The notes under the pieces: model-generated
What the model saw: the letters and a program-made list of their open reading frames with translations, nothing else
Database searches by the model: none
What the model was told of the DNA's origin: nothing
Shown: piece after piece, positions 26,519 through 40,000 of the stretch
Position numbering within the stretch: position 1 is the stretch's first letter
Layout: each line of letters begins with the position of its first letter
Position numbers and translations under genes: made by a program
NCBI RefSeq assembly: GCF_009870125.1
Contig: NC_046679.1
Coordinates: forward strand, 26,164,001 to 26,228,000
From: Drosophila pseudoobscura
Lineage: Eukaryota > Arthropoda > Insecta > Diptera > Drosophilidae
Reading direction: 5' to 3'
Length of the DNA stretch: 64,000 nt

Positions 26519-29500
26519 TACGATTTTTAGATTGCTGCAATGGTAGGATATTAACCATCATCTTTTTAATTGAATAACCCTTTAAACTCTCAAGGGTGTA
26601 AATCGATCAGTTAAAGAACACACCGAAAGGGGTTTTTTAATGTGGGGGGACTTATACATGTGCGCGTATAATCCTCCCGGTTGTATCGAATTTGAGGCTA
26701 CTTTCTCGCAATAATTGTTGTCGACGGATTCATTACGAAATCATAACTTTATTTCGTTCATTGGTCTTATATTTAATTTACACATTATTTTATAATTTTC
26801 TCTTCTCTCGCTTCTCTCAAACTCCTCTTCTTCGATTACTCGATCCTTTTCATTGCCCGTGATGTATCATCAAAAAGCTGCAGTACTCTGCAAGTTGTAA
26901 CCATGAATTACAATAGATTATTATGATTATTTATCAACTAAAATACAATGAAATTTGTCTCCGAAATTAAAGCTTAGACCAAGAAAAGATTTTGGTAAAA
27001 GATTGAACTGAATTTTTTTTATTTTTTTTCGAAGCAAAATCCTAACTAGTGACAATAAGTTGTTTGCGGATTGTGGTTGGACCATATAATTTTGTCACGC
27101 ACTGTAGTATGTGAGAGACTGCTACTATGTGTGTGTGTGGGGGGGGTCCACAGGGGCACGTGGCTAGGCTCATAATTATACAGCGAAAATCTGTGAAACC
27201 CATGAAGTAGCGATGAGCGATGGCTGAGAAGGAGGGGGATGGGGGGTGGGGTAGGGGGTAGGGGTGGAAAAGTCAGGTGAACGTGAAAATTGCTTGTAAA
27301 AAAAAGAAACCATAAGAAAAAAGGAAACGTTGGCTTTTAGGAAATTCTAGTGGAGTGGAGAGGGGGTAGGCGGTGGGGACTGCTGTGATGTGTCCTAAAT
27401 AAACAGAGAGAGAGAGAGGGAGAGAAAGGGGGGGTGGGTGAGAGGCTGGCGCTCGTTGAGTTACGTTGCCACACGCACGTCATGTGGCATGTGTAGGCGA
27501 GTGTTCGGTTTCTGTGTGTCTGTGTGTCTGTGTGTGTGTGTGTGCGCTGCATGAGTAATAGTAATGATGTTGCTCCACTCAAGAAGTAGAACGTGGCATG
27601 CCCCAAAGAAGGCGCCATCGGGGCTTATGAATAAATTAAGAATTGGAGGAGGCATCCTCCCCCTCTCTCCCCGCCATCGAAATTGTGGAAAATGGGGACA
27701 GAGGGCGCGAATAAAAAAAGAGCAATTTAAATGCGAAACGAACGAAAAATGTTGTTCAAGGCGGGAATCTCTTGCGCCAAGGAGGCGCCTCCAAGAAGCA
27801 GCTGATGGTGGTTAAGGGGCCAGAAGGAGCCACAGGGCAAAAGGTGGGCCAGATAAGGCCAAGACTCAAGATAATTCCGTTTAAATAGAATCCCAAGCAA
27901 AAGGTTTATTTTTCTGCGCTCGTGCCACATGCCCCATGGCGACGCTTTGGGGCAAACAAACTGCAAGAAATAAAGAAAATGACGCCACTGACATCTCAGG
28001 GAAATGGTGGGGGTGTGTCGGGTGGCAGGTGGCAGGGGCACTCGCACAGGTGATTTACATAGTATACTTAAGTGGAGCACTTTGTGAGCTGCAGGACGCT
28101 CTCTCCGCACTTTTTTTGGGAGTGGGGAGGATATCATCATCATCAGAGCCATGACAAATGTTGCCTCCCTGGAACAAAAAAAGGAGCAGATGAAGAGCCA
28201 GCCATAGAGAGCGAGAGAAAAAGGGACAAGGAGAGAGAAACAGAGGCTAGGCTAGGCTAAAGTCCCATAAGAGTGGCAGAAAAAGGACAGAAATCATACA
28301 AAAAAAAACACGCATTTTGATGAATAAAATGTATAACAAGCGACCGAAAGACAGCCAGACAGATGAACAGATAGATGGAGAGCATAAGGAGTTTGACATT
28401 TTTATTATGTCACCAGAGACACGACGACCGGACAGAGAAATCAGAGAGAAACGACAGATGGTGGCAGCAAGCGATGAAAGAGGGGAGAAAGAAAGATGTG
28501 GAGGTGAGAAGAGGGAGGTGCAGAAAGTGGGAGAAGGATAATACCATGAAGAGGGTATGCAGGGATAACATCGATTAGGTGACAGTAGGTAGAAGATACA
28601 CTGTAACCTCAAGAATACCCTCAATATATGCATACAAAACCAGTCCAACGTTTTTGTCGAAGCACATCTGATTCTGGGCAGTGTGAATACCAGGTATAAT
28701 GGGTCTCCTAATGATTAGACCTCGGATTTTGCATATTTGCATATTTTTAAAGGATTAAGATAGAAAAATTCTGATGACTCGTACTCGCAGCACCTCCGAT
28801 CCTCCGATCCCCCAGCCAAGTGCTTTTCAAATATAGTCAAAGGAAATCAATTGAACAAAAATTAATAATGAGCCCACGACTATGCTGATGAATGATAGAT
28901 GTATGATAGATGGATAACATCCATATATTGGGGGTACTCTACAGACTTCAATCAGCTGTCCTGCCATCGATTCTGCTACCACTCTTTCCACCTCTTTCAT
29001 CGTGTGTCACCCTCTGCCCCTGTCCCTGTCTGGGTGTACGTAAAATTGATTAAAATTAAAATTCACACAATTTAATGATGGTTTATGATCGATTTCTTTG
29101 TGTTTATGGATGCATATAATTGCCAACATATTATCTATTCCAGTGCAAAAAGAAGAAAAAACTTTACGCCAAACTCGAACCACCCTGGCGAATTCTGGCA
29201 ATCCCGGCAAAGTACTTGAGTTGTCCTCAAAACTTGGGGATTCGTTGGTTGGAGTTAAGTCAAGTGTCAGTCAGAGTCCCTGTGGCAGGATTAGCGACGA
29301 CGGGGAAAAGCTTGCAAACAGTCGCGAGACAACAAACAAGTTTTGCGCATTAGTCGTCGCAAAAATCCCCCTTCCCCCGCAAAAAATCCAATCCAAAATT
29401 CTGTGGAAATCCGAGGGAGGTCCTTGGAGCTCACCTAATTCAATTATTGTTGCTCCTCCGAGAAGCAGCAGGGACACACTCTTCGCCGTACTCGTAGTCA

Positions 29501-30627
29501 CTGGATTGTGGCAAATGCTCGGATATATATATTTGAATAAATATGATTTATTATGTTTGACGTCGTGGACTCACCCTCAAAAAAAAAAGGGGGAGACGAC
29601 CTTTGGGGAGCAGGCAATCTGCTTCAAAGCCTCAAAGGAGAAGCTGTTTTTCAAAGTCAAAGGGGAAAGGGGTATTTTCCCCCTGGGTAAAGGCTTGTGG
29701 GTCATCAACAGGTGAAAGGCAGAGGCTCTGGCTTTGGGCTTTGACAAACATGAAAGGAAAATGTGGGGAAATGTGTATGCAAATGCAATATAAATTTACT
29801 GTATGATTGATATTGGTTATGTTATGAACACGAGCCTCGTATCGGGTGTATCTGCAGATATACATATGTACACATACATATATTCTTGTGCTGCTTTCGA
29901 ACGTTAATGGATGTGATATAATATTGACACAGCGACGGGCTCTTGTGGGCATGAGAGATTTCCCGGGTGCCCTCGAAAAAAAAAATGAGTGCCGGGATAT
30001 TGCCGGCCGTGGAAGCCCCCAGAAAACTGCGAAATTGATGGGGAAATCGGGTGAAAAGCAAAGCTCTTTGGCTCTGACTTTAGCTCGTCCTCAGAGGCGC
30101 ACAATGAAGTCGACAGAGAATTCCCAAAGAGTTTAAGGCAAATGAATGATTCAGGAAGTCATTCCCGTGAATGTTGGATGGAGTTTAAGGTTAATTCTTA
30201 GGAGATTTTTTAGAGATATATAAGGTGAATATTTGAAAGACAGATTAGGGATGTGTTGGGTAAAGGTTAAGGAAGATTTTGGTGTTGGATGTTAGGATGT
30301 TAGGATGTGGCTACTGCAAGGAAGGATGATATTTGTGGTTGAATTCTGGGAAATCTGGGAAAGTCATTGGAGATATTTAATGTGGGGTAAATGCTCCACG
30401 AATATCTTCTATAATATGGGAATAAGAACACAACTTTAGTTCTCCCACGAAAATATACAGATCTTAGTATTTTAGAGATTTAGATCCATTAAAATAACGA
30501 ATTTACAATAAATTCAAGCTTCAAAATGAGTCACAAAATACATATTTTATGCACTCTTCTCTCTAGCTTTTCCCTCTTTAATTTCTAATTATCTCATGGT
30601 TCATTGCAAACATTTAAATATTGTAGG

Positions 30628-30629
<2 letters not shown>

Positions 30630-30697
<68 letters not shown>
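30630..30697 (+). repeat. long (CT)n microsatellite
   Basis: About thirty-four CT dinucleotides without interruption, the longest simple repeat in the window. Long GA/CT tracts can bind GAGA factor or CLAMP and may form triplex DNA. Confidence 0.95.
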
Positions 30698-30700
<3 letters not shown>

Positions 30701-31556
30701 AAATCCCCTATTAAATATTAACCAACTAAAGAAGTTTCCTCTTTATGCGCTTCGTTAAGCTTTATTTAGTCCTGGTTTTATTTTTGAGGTTTTCTCTGGG
30801 GTCGAAAATTGATTAATTGCTATATTCCTTGAACCATAAACACAGTGTTATTACACTGAGCGACAGTCGATTTGTAGAAACATTAAAAATGTTAGAAAAC
30901 TTACACTTTGGTTCGATATATTTTTAGATTTATTGTATATTGTATTTTAAGGTCCATTTTAGGGTCACAATATCACGGTTTTTTTTCAATTTTTAAAATA
31001 ATTTGGGGATTTATATTGCAAAATCCATGTACCAGGGCTACAATCTAATTTTTGTCTAGTGAAAAGTAACTTTAAAATTGAAACCATTTTGTCTTTGAGT
31101 GTAATTTAGAGAATAATTGAAAGATAGAACGGAGACAGAGCCAGCAACATCTGTTGCATGGAGAAATGTTATACACTTTCACTCGAAGAAATGCCTGAAA
31201 ATGCGAATATTGTGGCAGGATATTTAAATGCATATTTAACTGCCACAACAGAAAATTACCATATTTGATTGTATTTTAAACACAAGAATGAATAGGATGG
31301 AAATTCTTGTCAAAATTCACACAGGGTAAAAGTTTAGGGAAAGTATTTTTTAAGGGCATTAGTTGGTGCTTCCACAGGCAGGAAGAAGACTATGAATGGC
31401 TCTCTTTTGGGTGTCGTGTGTGTCCTGTTTCGGGGACTCTCCTGGACTGTCCTTTGTAATCCCCCTAGATTATCGCACAATGGTGGTGCCACACTCACAC
31501 ACATATTTATTCAGTGGAACGTGCAACGTAATATGATTTAGAATGAACCATAAATT

Positions 31557-31582
31557 CACACACACACACACACACACACACA
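31557..31582 (+). repeat. (CA)n microsatellite
   Basis: About thirteen CA dinucleotides. Confidence 0.85.
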
Positions 31583-32725
31583 TAGAGAGAATTGTAGTTC
31601 TAATCAGCAAAAGGACAAAGCGATACATCCACAGAGGCAGCAACACAGGATTAATAGAGCGAGCATAGAGCGAACCCATAGGGAAAACTAGTTGAATGTG
31701 GAATTGAATTCATATATCGATCATTTCCCTGAGAGAGGGAGAGAGAGTAGCAAAGGTTCCATCAGGCTGCACAGGTGGGAATAGAATGATGAAGGGATCT
31801 TTGAAGGATAAAGAGATGCCTATGCGAGATTGGGAATAGTCTGAGGAAAAGCATAAAAAAGGTTCGTATAATATGTTGTGGAAAAGATAACAAAGGACAA
31901 AACACAAAGGACAAACATGAAGAATGGAATAAATAAAGTGGGTATTCCATAGATCCCTAATGGATCCTTCTGCACCATGGATGTATTCAGCTTTGGCAAC
32001 TTTGAGGTGACTTTTTGTAGCCCAATCCCGATGATTGCATTATTAAATCATTATCCATCAGTTGCCGCTAACTTGTTTTCAAGAGTCCTCTCCCTCAAAG
32101 ACGAGCACCATAGAAACTTTCGCCCCAAAAAACTGAACCCAAAAGTTGATAAAAAAAATAGTTGAAATTTGTGTCGAACCCGAGAGTTTATTTGCCATTA
32201 GAAGAGGAGTATCTGTATCTCGAGCTTCCAACCGCAAAAACTTTCCAAGGGGAGCTCGAGAGGGGTATGTAGGTGCAGGGGGTTAAGGTTGAAGGGTTAA
32301 GGTTGAAGGGTCAGTGGTTCCAGCATTAACTTAAAGAACGAACGAGGCTGGTCGTCGCCTAATCCTAAAATGTTCAGTTTATGGTCCAAGCGACTGGGTA
32401 AATGATGCTCACTCTCCTCGTAGGTGGAATTTATGGACACCAAAGCACCCACACACACAGATATTGTTGCGTGTATATCCTTTATGTATAAAGAGCCGAG
32501 TGTATATATACTCTCTCTGGGTAACCCATTTTGTGGAGGTTTCTGTAGGGCACAGTGTGTTGTGTTGTCTGCAAATAAACACACACAAAACATGGCCCAA
32601 ACTGAAAATATTTAGTCGGGCTTTTATGCATAACTAATTGGCTCTGGCTCTGGCTCTGGCTATGGCTCTGGCTATGGGTCCCAGGTCCAGGTCCTGGTCC
32701 AGCTCCTGTTGCTGCTGTTGCCTTT

Positions 32726-32749
32726 TGTGTGTGTGTGTGTGTGTGTGTG
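32726..32749 (+). repeat. (TG)n microsatellite
   Basis: About twelve TG dinucleotides, preceded by a degenerate GGCTCT repeat at 32,640-32,675. Confidence 0.85.
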
Positions 32750-33300
32750 CGGTCTGCTGGTGGCCAGATATACGTGTGTTCCTCTCTGCCTCTGCCTCTG
32801 CCCCTTGCCTCTGGTCCACCCGCATGGCTGTGGACTGGACTCTGCCGTGCGTGCCGGACGCATCAGGAATGTTGGCGCCTTCAAGCGATTCCTACCCTGG
32901 CTAACCCGAACCCCGAACCCCACTCCCCAATCCCCAAACCCGTAGCGATACCAACCCGCAGTTAAAGTGCACAATTTGCCACAATGTTGCTTGTTCGCTT
33001 GGTTGTTGGCTCCGCCACCCTGCATGTTGCTGCTTGTCATCAACATCGTTATATTGTTAAGGCCATCATCATCACCCAGCATCTCTAGCTCTCTCTTTCT
33101 CTCTCTCTCTGCTACTCCCTCTGCTGTCGCGCTCTCCTTTTCTCTCTAGAGAGAGAAAGAGAGACAGAGAGTGCATTGTCAGCTAATTGAATTCTCAGCA
33201 CGAAATTTAATTTAATTTATTTTTGCCTTTATTGCTGTTGTTTTTTTAAGGCCACATAAACAACAAATCCTAACAAAAAATTAGTAAATGATACGATTAT

Positions 33301-33556
33301 ATACCCTGCAATAAAAGCTTAACGGGGAGCATATATACCCTCGAAGGAGGTTTAGAGACTATAATATACCCTGCAATAAAAGCTTAACGGCGAGCATATA
33401 TACCCTCGAAAGAGGTCTAGAGACTATTATATACCCTGCAATAAAAGCTTAACGGGCAGCAGATATACCCTCGAAAGAGGTTTAGAGACTATTATATACC
33501 CTGCAATAAAAGCTTAACGGGCAGCAGATATACCCTCGAAAGAGGTATAGAGACTA
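33301..33556 (+). repeat. four-copy ~64-bp tandem array
   Basis: The block beginning ATACCCTGCAATAAAAGC starts at 33,301, 33,365, 33,431 and 33,495, giving a period of 64-66 bases. Each copy contains TTAACGG, TATACCCTCGAA, AGAGG and TAGAGACTAT. Copies differ by only a few substitutions, so the array is young. It sits about 470 bases upstream of the Cad87A start codon, presumably in its 5' intron. Confidence 0.9.
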
Positions 33557-34009
33557 TCCAAGGGATTTTAAACTGGGCATCAGTTATCGGGGAGCAGGGA
33601 GGTATCTCTTCAATACCTCTTAAACCATATGTTGCCCTACCGTAACACCCAAAACAATCAATAGATAATTTGGGAAAACCCCAAGTAATACTAAGTAATA
33701 AAATAATCAAAGATTTCTAAGTAGAAGATTGCGGGAATGTTTGCTATTCCTCTTTACATCGACTGTTTTTTCCAATAAATATTCAATCATATTCAAGTGT
33801 TGACTGAAACAGAGAGAAGTGCTGAATGACCTTGAGAATCCCCCAAATAATCTTAATCTGTCGGATCTTAAGTGTTCGCTGATTTATGTAAAGGGTATTC
33901 AAAAGTGAACTTTCTCCAACGTTTTTTTTTGTTCCATAGAAAATTTGTTGAATATATTTTGTTTTTTTAATTAAAAAAACAATTTAACTTGATTTTGTTG
34001 TTTTGTTTT

Positions 34010-34021
34010 TGTTGTTTGCAG
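34010..34021 (+). promoter_or_regulatory. splice acceptor just upstream of the Cad87A ATG
   Basis: A T-rich tract ends in TTTGCAG at 34,021, nine bases before the ATG. This is typical of fly genes whose 5' UTR is interrupted by a long first intron, and it implies that the promoter lies further left, possibly outside the window. Confidence 0.65.
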
Positions 34022-34029
34022 GCCTCAAA

Positions 34030-37000
34030 ATGAAGTATTTCCTATGGCTGTTGATGCTAGGCCTGTCCCAAAGGCTAGCAAGGGGTAAGTCATTCCCGAA
34101 ATGGAACCGAAAGGAGTCCCTACATCGTTCTTTTGATTTCAGGGGAAACCAATCTCCCTCCAGTGTTTACTCAAACCCTAAACAATATTGTCCTGTACGA
34201 GAATGTGCCTCTGGGCACGGATGTCTTTCGACTCGAAGGCTACGACCCGGAGGGCAGTGGCGTGACCTTTGGAGCCATTGGCTCTGATCACTTCAGTGTG
34301 GATCCCGTTTCGGGGAACATAACGCTCGTGAAGCCATTAGATCGCGAGGAAAAGGACAGCTTGACGTTTCTCGTTTCGATCAGGGATCGCGTAGATCCCG
34401 AGGGGGACTCCGAGAAGGATAATGTGGTCCAGCAGCCGATAACATTCATCATTTTGGATGAGAACGATAATCCGCCAGAGTTTCAAAAGGTATAGCGATC
34501 GATCGCTCGATAATGATCGAAAAATAATAATAATAATAATCATTTGTTCGTTTTTTGTAGACCCCCTATGAGACAGATGTGAATGAAGATGCAGCCGTAG
34601 GGACAACCATCTTTGATAAGATTCTGGTAAAAGATCGGGATATAGTTGGGGATAGCTTAGATCTCAAGTGCCTGCCGCAAGAGCAGAGCCCCGAAGCATG
34701 CAGCAAGTAAGTATTTCCCTTGCAGGGTACATACTCGTACCACATATATGTATATCTCTAATCTGTTATCCCTTCTTCCAGATTCCGTTTGCAATTGCTC
34801 AAGCGAGAGGCCACTGTCCTCACCGCCGCTGTGGTGCTGAATGAGACGCTAAACTACAACCAAAGGATGATCTACCATTTCCAGATCGAGGCCAGCGATG
34901 GACTGCACAAAACCCAAACGACATTCGAGGCGAGAGTTAAGGATGTGCAGGACAGGCCACCAGTGTTCCAGGGATCCCTGTCGACAGTAATTGATGAGGA
35001 TAGTCCCATCAATACGTTGGTGCTGACGGTTCACGCCAGAGATGGTGACACTGGAGAGCCGCGGAAGATTGTCTACGATCTGCTGACAAGTGAGAGGAGT
35101 CGCTGAATGGAGAGGAGTGTCTGGATATTAATCCCTTTCTCCCTCCCCGAAACAGATCCCAGCGACTACTTCCTACTGGACGCCCACTCCGGAGAGCTGC
35201 GCACTGCCAAGCCACTGGACAGAGAGACACTCGAGGGATCCACAGGTATTATCTCGCTGCAGATTCGCGCCCGGGAGCTGGTCAATGGAGTGCCCTCTGA
35301 CGATGCCCTGACGAGCGCCACGGCCAAGGCCACGGTGACAATACGTGATGTGAACGACTCTCCGCCGATGTTCAATCGGAAGGAGTATGCCGTCTCCCTG
35401 GAGGAGAATACCTCCCCAGGGACACCCCTGGCTCTGGATATAAGTGTGAGCGATGCGGATGTGGGAGTCAACTCGAAATTCGCCCTACGACTGGAGGATG
35501 TCTCGGGGGTGTTCGATGTAGAGCCAAAGCTCGTCACGGGCTACTCCCAGGTAAACATCCGCGTGGCGAATGGCTCTCTGGACTATGAGAATCCCAACCA
35601 GCGCAAGTTTATTGTCCTCGTGATTGCAGAGGAGACGGACACCAGTCCGAAGCTCTCCTCGACTGCCACCATCACTGTGAGTGTCCTGGATGCCAATGAC
35701 AACAAGCCCGTTTTCGAGCAGGAGAGCTATTCGGCTTCTGTATCGGAGGCAGCACTCCCAGGACAGTACATCGCCACCATCACCGCCAGGGATGTGGACT
35801 CCGGGAGCTATGGCGACTCTGGGATCCGCTATAGTCTGTCCGGCACGGGAGCAGAGCTCTTCCACGTCAACGAGCAGACGGGCGTCATTAGCCTCGCCAA
35901 CTGCCACGATGCCACGACGAGCAACAGGCGGCAATCGAGGAGGAGGAGGAGACGTGACTTGTCCGACGAGGAGGAGGAGGGCGGTAGCCTTGAAATGTTA
36001 TCAATGGAGGAGGCGGTCGACCACAAAGCGGACACGCGAGAGATTAGCACAGAGCCCCCCGTTCAATACACGCTGATCACTCAGTCGCCACCTGCCCCAA
36101 TAGGAACAGCTCCTGCCACAGCCACAGATAGAGCTACAGCTAGAGCTCCAGCTCCAGCTCCAGCCCCCTCTCGAGCGAGTGCTAATGACGACACGGCAGT
36201 GGAGAGGACGTGTCTGGACTATGAAACGGATACCACGTACTTCTTGTCATACAAGGTGAGTGGTGACTGGCTCTGTCGGAGGATTTGTGTGCCCCTTGTT
36301 TGGGGGTTAGACTAGCTGATTTGGTGCGTGTGTGTGTCTCCTAAAATCCACTCTAACAATGGACAAAGTAGCAAAAGGTGTGGCTTTAAGAAGCGTTAAA
36401 GATTAAACCTCAAGAAACACCGATAGAAGCATAGAAGCACAGACTATGCGAGCCCTACTTGTATGGTACGTTCGTGAAGCAATGCTTAGGGTAGCTACTC
36501 CCTTCTCTGTGATTGTAAATGTATTTATATGATATTGAAATCACTTGATTGAACTTTATTTATACCCCTCTGTCCGTTTTGATTCAAAGTCGATTTTCAT
36601 ACCTGTCTAACACCTTTTCAGGCAACTGATGATAATGGAAAAGGACAAACGGACAGGGTTTCCCTGCGCATCTCCGTGACGGACGCCAATGACTCGCCTC
36701 CCGTATGCGAGAGTCCGCTCTACAGAGCCAGCGTGGATGAGGGAGCCCTCGTCTTTGATTCCCCACTAATCGTTAAAGCACGCGATGCAGACACCATGTC
36801 GAGCATTAGCTACAGGATCCGTGGCACAGAGCAGGTGGAGGGGATCTTTGACATCGACAAGGAAACGGGACAGATCAGCATTCGCCCGAATGCCACGCTG
36901 GATGTGACGAACTTGAAGAGCGACCAACTGATCTTCGTGGTGGAAGCGAATGATGGTCTCTTTAGCGCCAACTGCGGCGTAAACATCACCGTGCGGGATG

Positions 37001-40000
37001 TAAACAACCATGCGCCCGCGTTCGATCAGCAGAGCTACAGTGCCGTCGTGGAGGAGAACTCGGAGATTGGGACGAGCGTGGAGCGGGTAACGGCCTCCGA
37101 TTTGGATACGGGAAAGAATGCGGAGCTACGGTACCGCATCCAGCAGGGTAGCTTTGATGACTTTGGCATCGATGAGCGCACGGGGGAGATTTTTGTGTCC
37201 CACAAACTCGACTACGATCGGAGGAATACCTACGCGCTGCAGGTGCAGGCCTCCGATCAGGGAACGCCTAGCCTCACGGGCACTGCCACCCTGACGATCA
37301 ATGTGCAAAATAGCAACGACAAGGATCCATACTTTGTCCCTGCCACACAGCACGCAGAGGTGCGTGCGGATGCCCCACCCGGACATCTGGTGTACACGCT
37401 GATTGCTCTCGATCCGGATGTGGCCAGCCATAATGCGCTGGAGTTTGCGGCAACCGACGACATCACGGCCATCGACAGGGAGGGCAAGGAGCTGCCACAC
37501 AACGAACGGTTCAAGGAGTACTTTGACATTGCGCGCAATGGTAGGGTGTTGGTAAAAAAGCAGCTGGATCGGAGTCTGTTTGCGGTGATGCGGATTAATG
37601 TCTTGGTTACGGATAGCACGGCACCGAATGTACAGCAGGTGGGAGGACTAGGACGAGTTTCTATCTGCGAGTTTCTAACCACTTACTCTTCCTTTTGCAG
37701 GGTCGCGGTCTGCTCATCATCCAGATAATAGATGTCAACAAGATTCCACCGGTTAGTACAAGATTCTGTAATAGTAATAACTTTTAACCATCGCGACAAG
37801 ATGGTAGCTCGCGAGGGGGATGGTATGTCGTGGTATGTCAAATATTTAGCACGACAAAAACTTTACGACTGGATGAAACTTTACTATTCATCGATGGATC
37901 GGTGTATGTTTCTGCCAAGACCCTGATTCTGTAACGCATTATGTTACTTACATATTTAAAAGTAGGACCATCAGATCAGAGAGAGAGAGACAAAGGGAGG
38001 ACTACCGGTTACTGCTTACGTTTAATCTATGAGAAAATATCGAGTCCCATAAAATATGCAACTATGGAAACTAATTTGGAAGCAAGTTCTGGTTATTGAT
38101 CTCGTATTCATGCAAAGAGTTATGGCTGGGTCTAAAACTCTGAGCGTCCCCGATGGCCAGCTTGCTGAGGTGGAACAATCGGTTATGGTGACTCGCATAG
38201 TAGTTCCTGCAAGGGAGCAGGGGGAGCAGAGGTTGAGCTATCAATAGTTTCCAGAGGGAAAGATAACTTACAAATTGGAGACGGCCCAGGTGATTTTAAT
38301 CACCATTTTGGCAAGGAGAACAGCAAACGGGGCCGTGCCACGGGGAAAGAGGTAGTTCAGAACGCCATAGCCCAGAAGGAGCTCGTAACAGTTGAGGACC
38401 ACATCGTTGATGCCCTGGACAATGATGGTGGGAATGAGCATATCTGGCATGGAATTTGTCAGGATGGGATAGCTGAAAGCACAAAAAAAAATGATTGAGC
38501 AATTGGGATTGTGGATTCAATCCTGTGTACACTTACATGGCCACTACACAGGCCGTGAGTCCTGCGAAGGTCATAATGAATCGTACCACGAGCAGGATTG
38601 TCGTGAGCAAAGTAAAGGCGTTACGGATCCATATCTCCTGCCCGGAGGCATCCACCAGTCCCTTGACTTCGATCAGATCTCCGTATAACTTATATATGTT
38701 CAGGAAATAGGCGTGATGGAACATGTAAATGGTGTTCCAGAAAAACAGCTGCAAGTCCTCGTTGACCATTTTTTGTTTCGGATCACCAGAGGGATAGTCC
38801 TAGTCCTAGTCCTAGTCCGAAAAAATGTGATGTGATACGATGCTGTTTATGTTTTGATTAATTTTACTAATCCAACTTCAATCTACTACATTCAATCACA
38901 GCGCTTCAGTGCCCCTTGGAGTGCGGAGCAGCCGCTGATCAAGCTCCAAATGGTGGAGGAGCAGCCCGTGGGCACTGTGCTGACCATCCTTCAAGCCACA
39001 GATGAGGATTCAAGCATCGGGGAGTACAACATCACGGAGAACGAATACTTTTCCATCAATCACACAAGTGGAGCCATCTACTCGATCACTCGCTTGGATT
39101 ATGAGGCGGTGAAGGAGGTGAAATTCCTCGTGACTGTCAGCGATACGGGTGTGCCTGCCCTGACATCCACTGCTGATGTTGTGGTCGACATTATCAACCT
39201 CAATGACAACGAGCCGCACTTCACGCAAACCGATTACTACTTCAACATCACAGAGAACTCCCCCCGGGGCACAGTGGCAGGAAAAGTGGAGGCCCAGGAT
39301 GGTGATGTGGGGGTTTTTGGAGAGGTCACCTATACGCTGATTGGGGAAAACGATAAGTACTTCAGCATCGATGCGTACACGGGGAATGTGATGGTAGCCA
39401 ATGCCTCGATTCTCGATCGGGAGCAGATCAAGGAGCTCACGCTGTCGGTGGTGGCGCAGGATAAGGCGCCAGCTACAGTGCAGAAATCAGCCACAGCAAC
39501 GGTGAGTAGAGGATCATCCCCGCTCCCCGATCATTAGCTGCAACTCTTTAGTTTTATTATCCACAGATCCACATTAACATCTTGGATGTCAATGATAATG
39601 CGCCAGTATTCACCCGCGAGATGTACAACTCCACGGTGGCGGAGAATGCTGCCCATCAGCCACCAGCAGCCCTGCTGCAAGTGGAAGCCATCGACCTGGA
39701 CGAGGGACTCTACGGAGATGTGCGCTACATCATTACGGGGGGCAATGAGGCGGCGCTCTTCAAGCTGGACGCCCAGTCGGGCATTGTCTATCCCGCGCAG
39801 AGTCTGGCCGGAAAGCATGGCGTCTACAATCTGTCAATCTCCGCACGCGACACCCAAGGATCCGGGACGATGGAGAGCACCACGAGGGCTGTGATTACAG
39901 TGATGCAAGTGAATCGCCATCGTCCGGAGTTTGTAATTCCCGCGCTGTACAACGCCACGATTGAGATTCCCGGCGATATTGTGCAGCCGGACTATCTGCT

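Larger units (their letters stand above)
26521..33296. other. gene-free stretch
   Basis: No supportable gene. It holds a 68-base (CT)n tract, (CA)n and (TG)n tracts, and one unusually long open frame at 29,098-29,715 that is reported as a finding but not called as a gene. Confidence 0.5.

Noticed and set aside
26641..27110. possible solo LTR starting TGTGGGGGG
   Set aside because: I could not find a matching right end (CA), a target duplication or a poly(A)/TATA arrangement. The resemblance to retroviral LTRs is too weak to annotate.
33301..33556. CRISPR-like repeat-spacer reading of the 64-bp array
   Set aside because: The whole unit is repeated, with no variable spacers, and the DNA is plainly eukaryotic. 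It is a tandem repeat.
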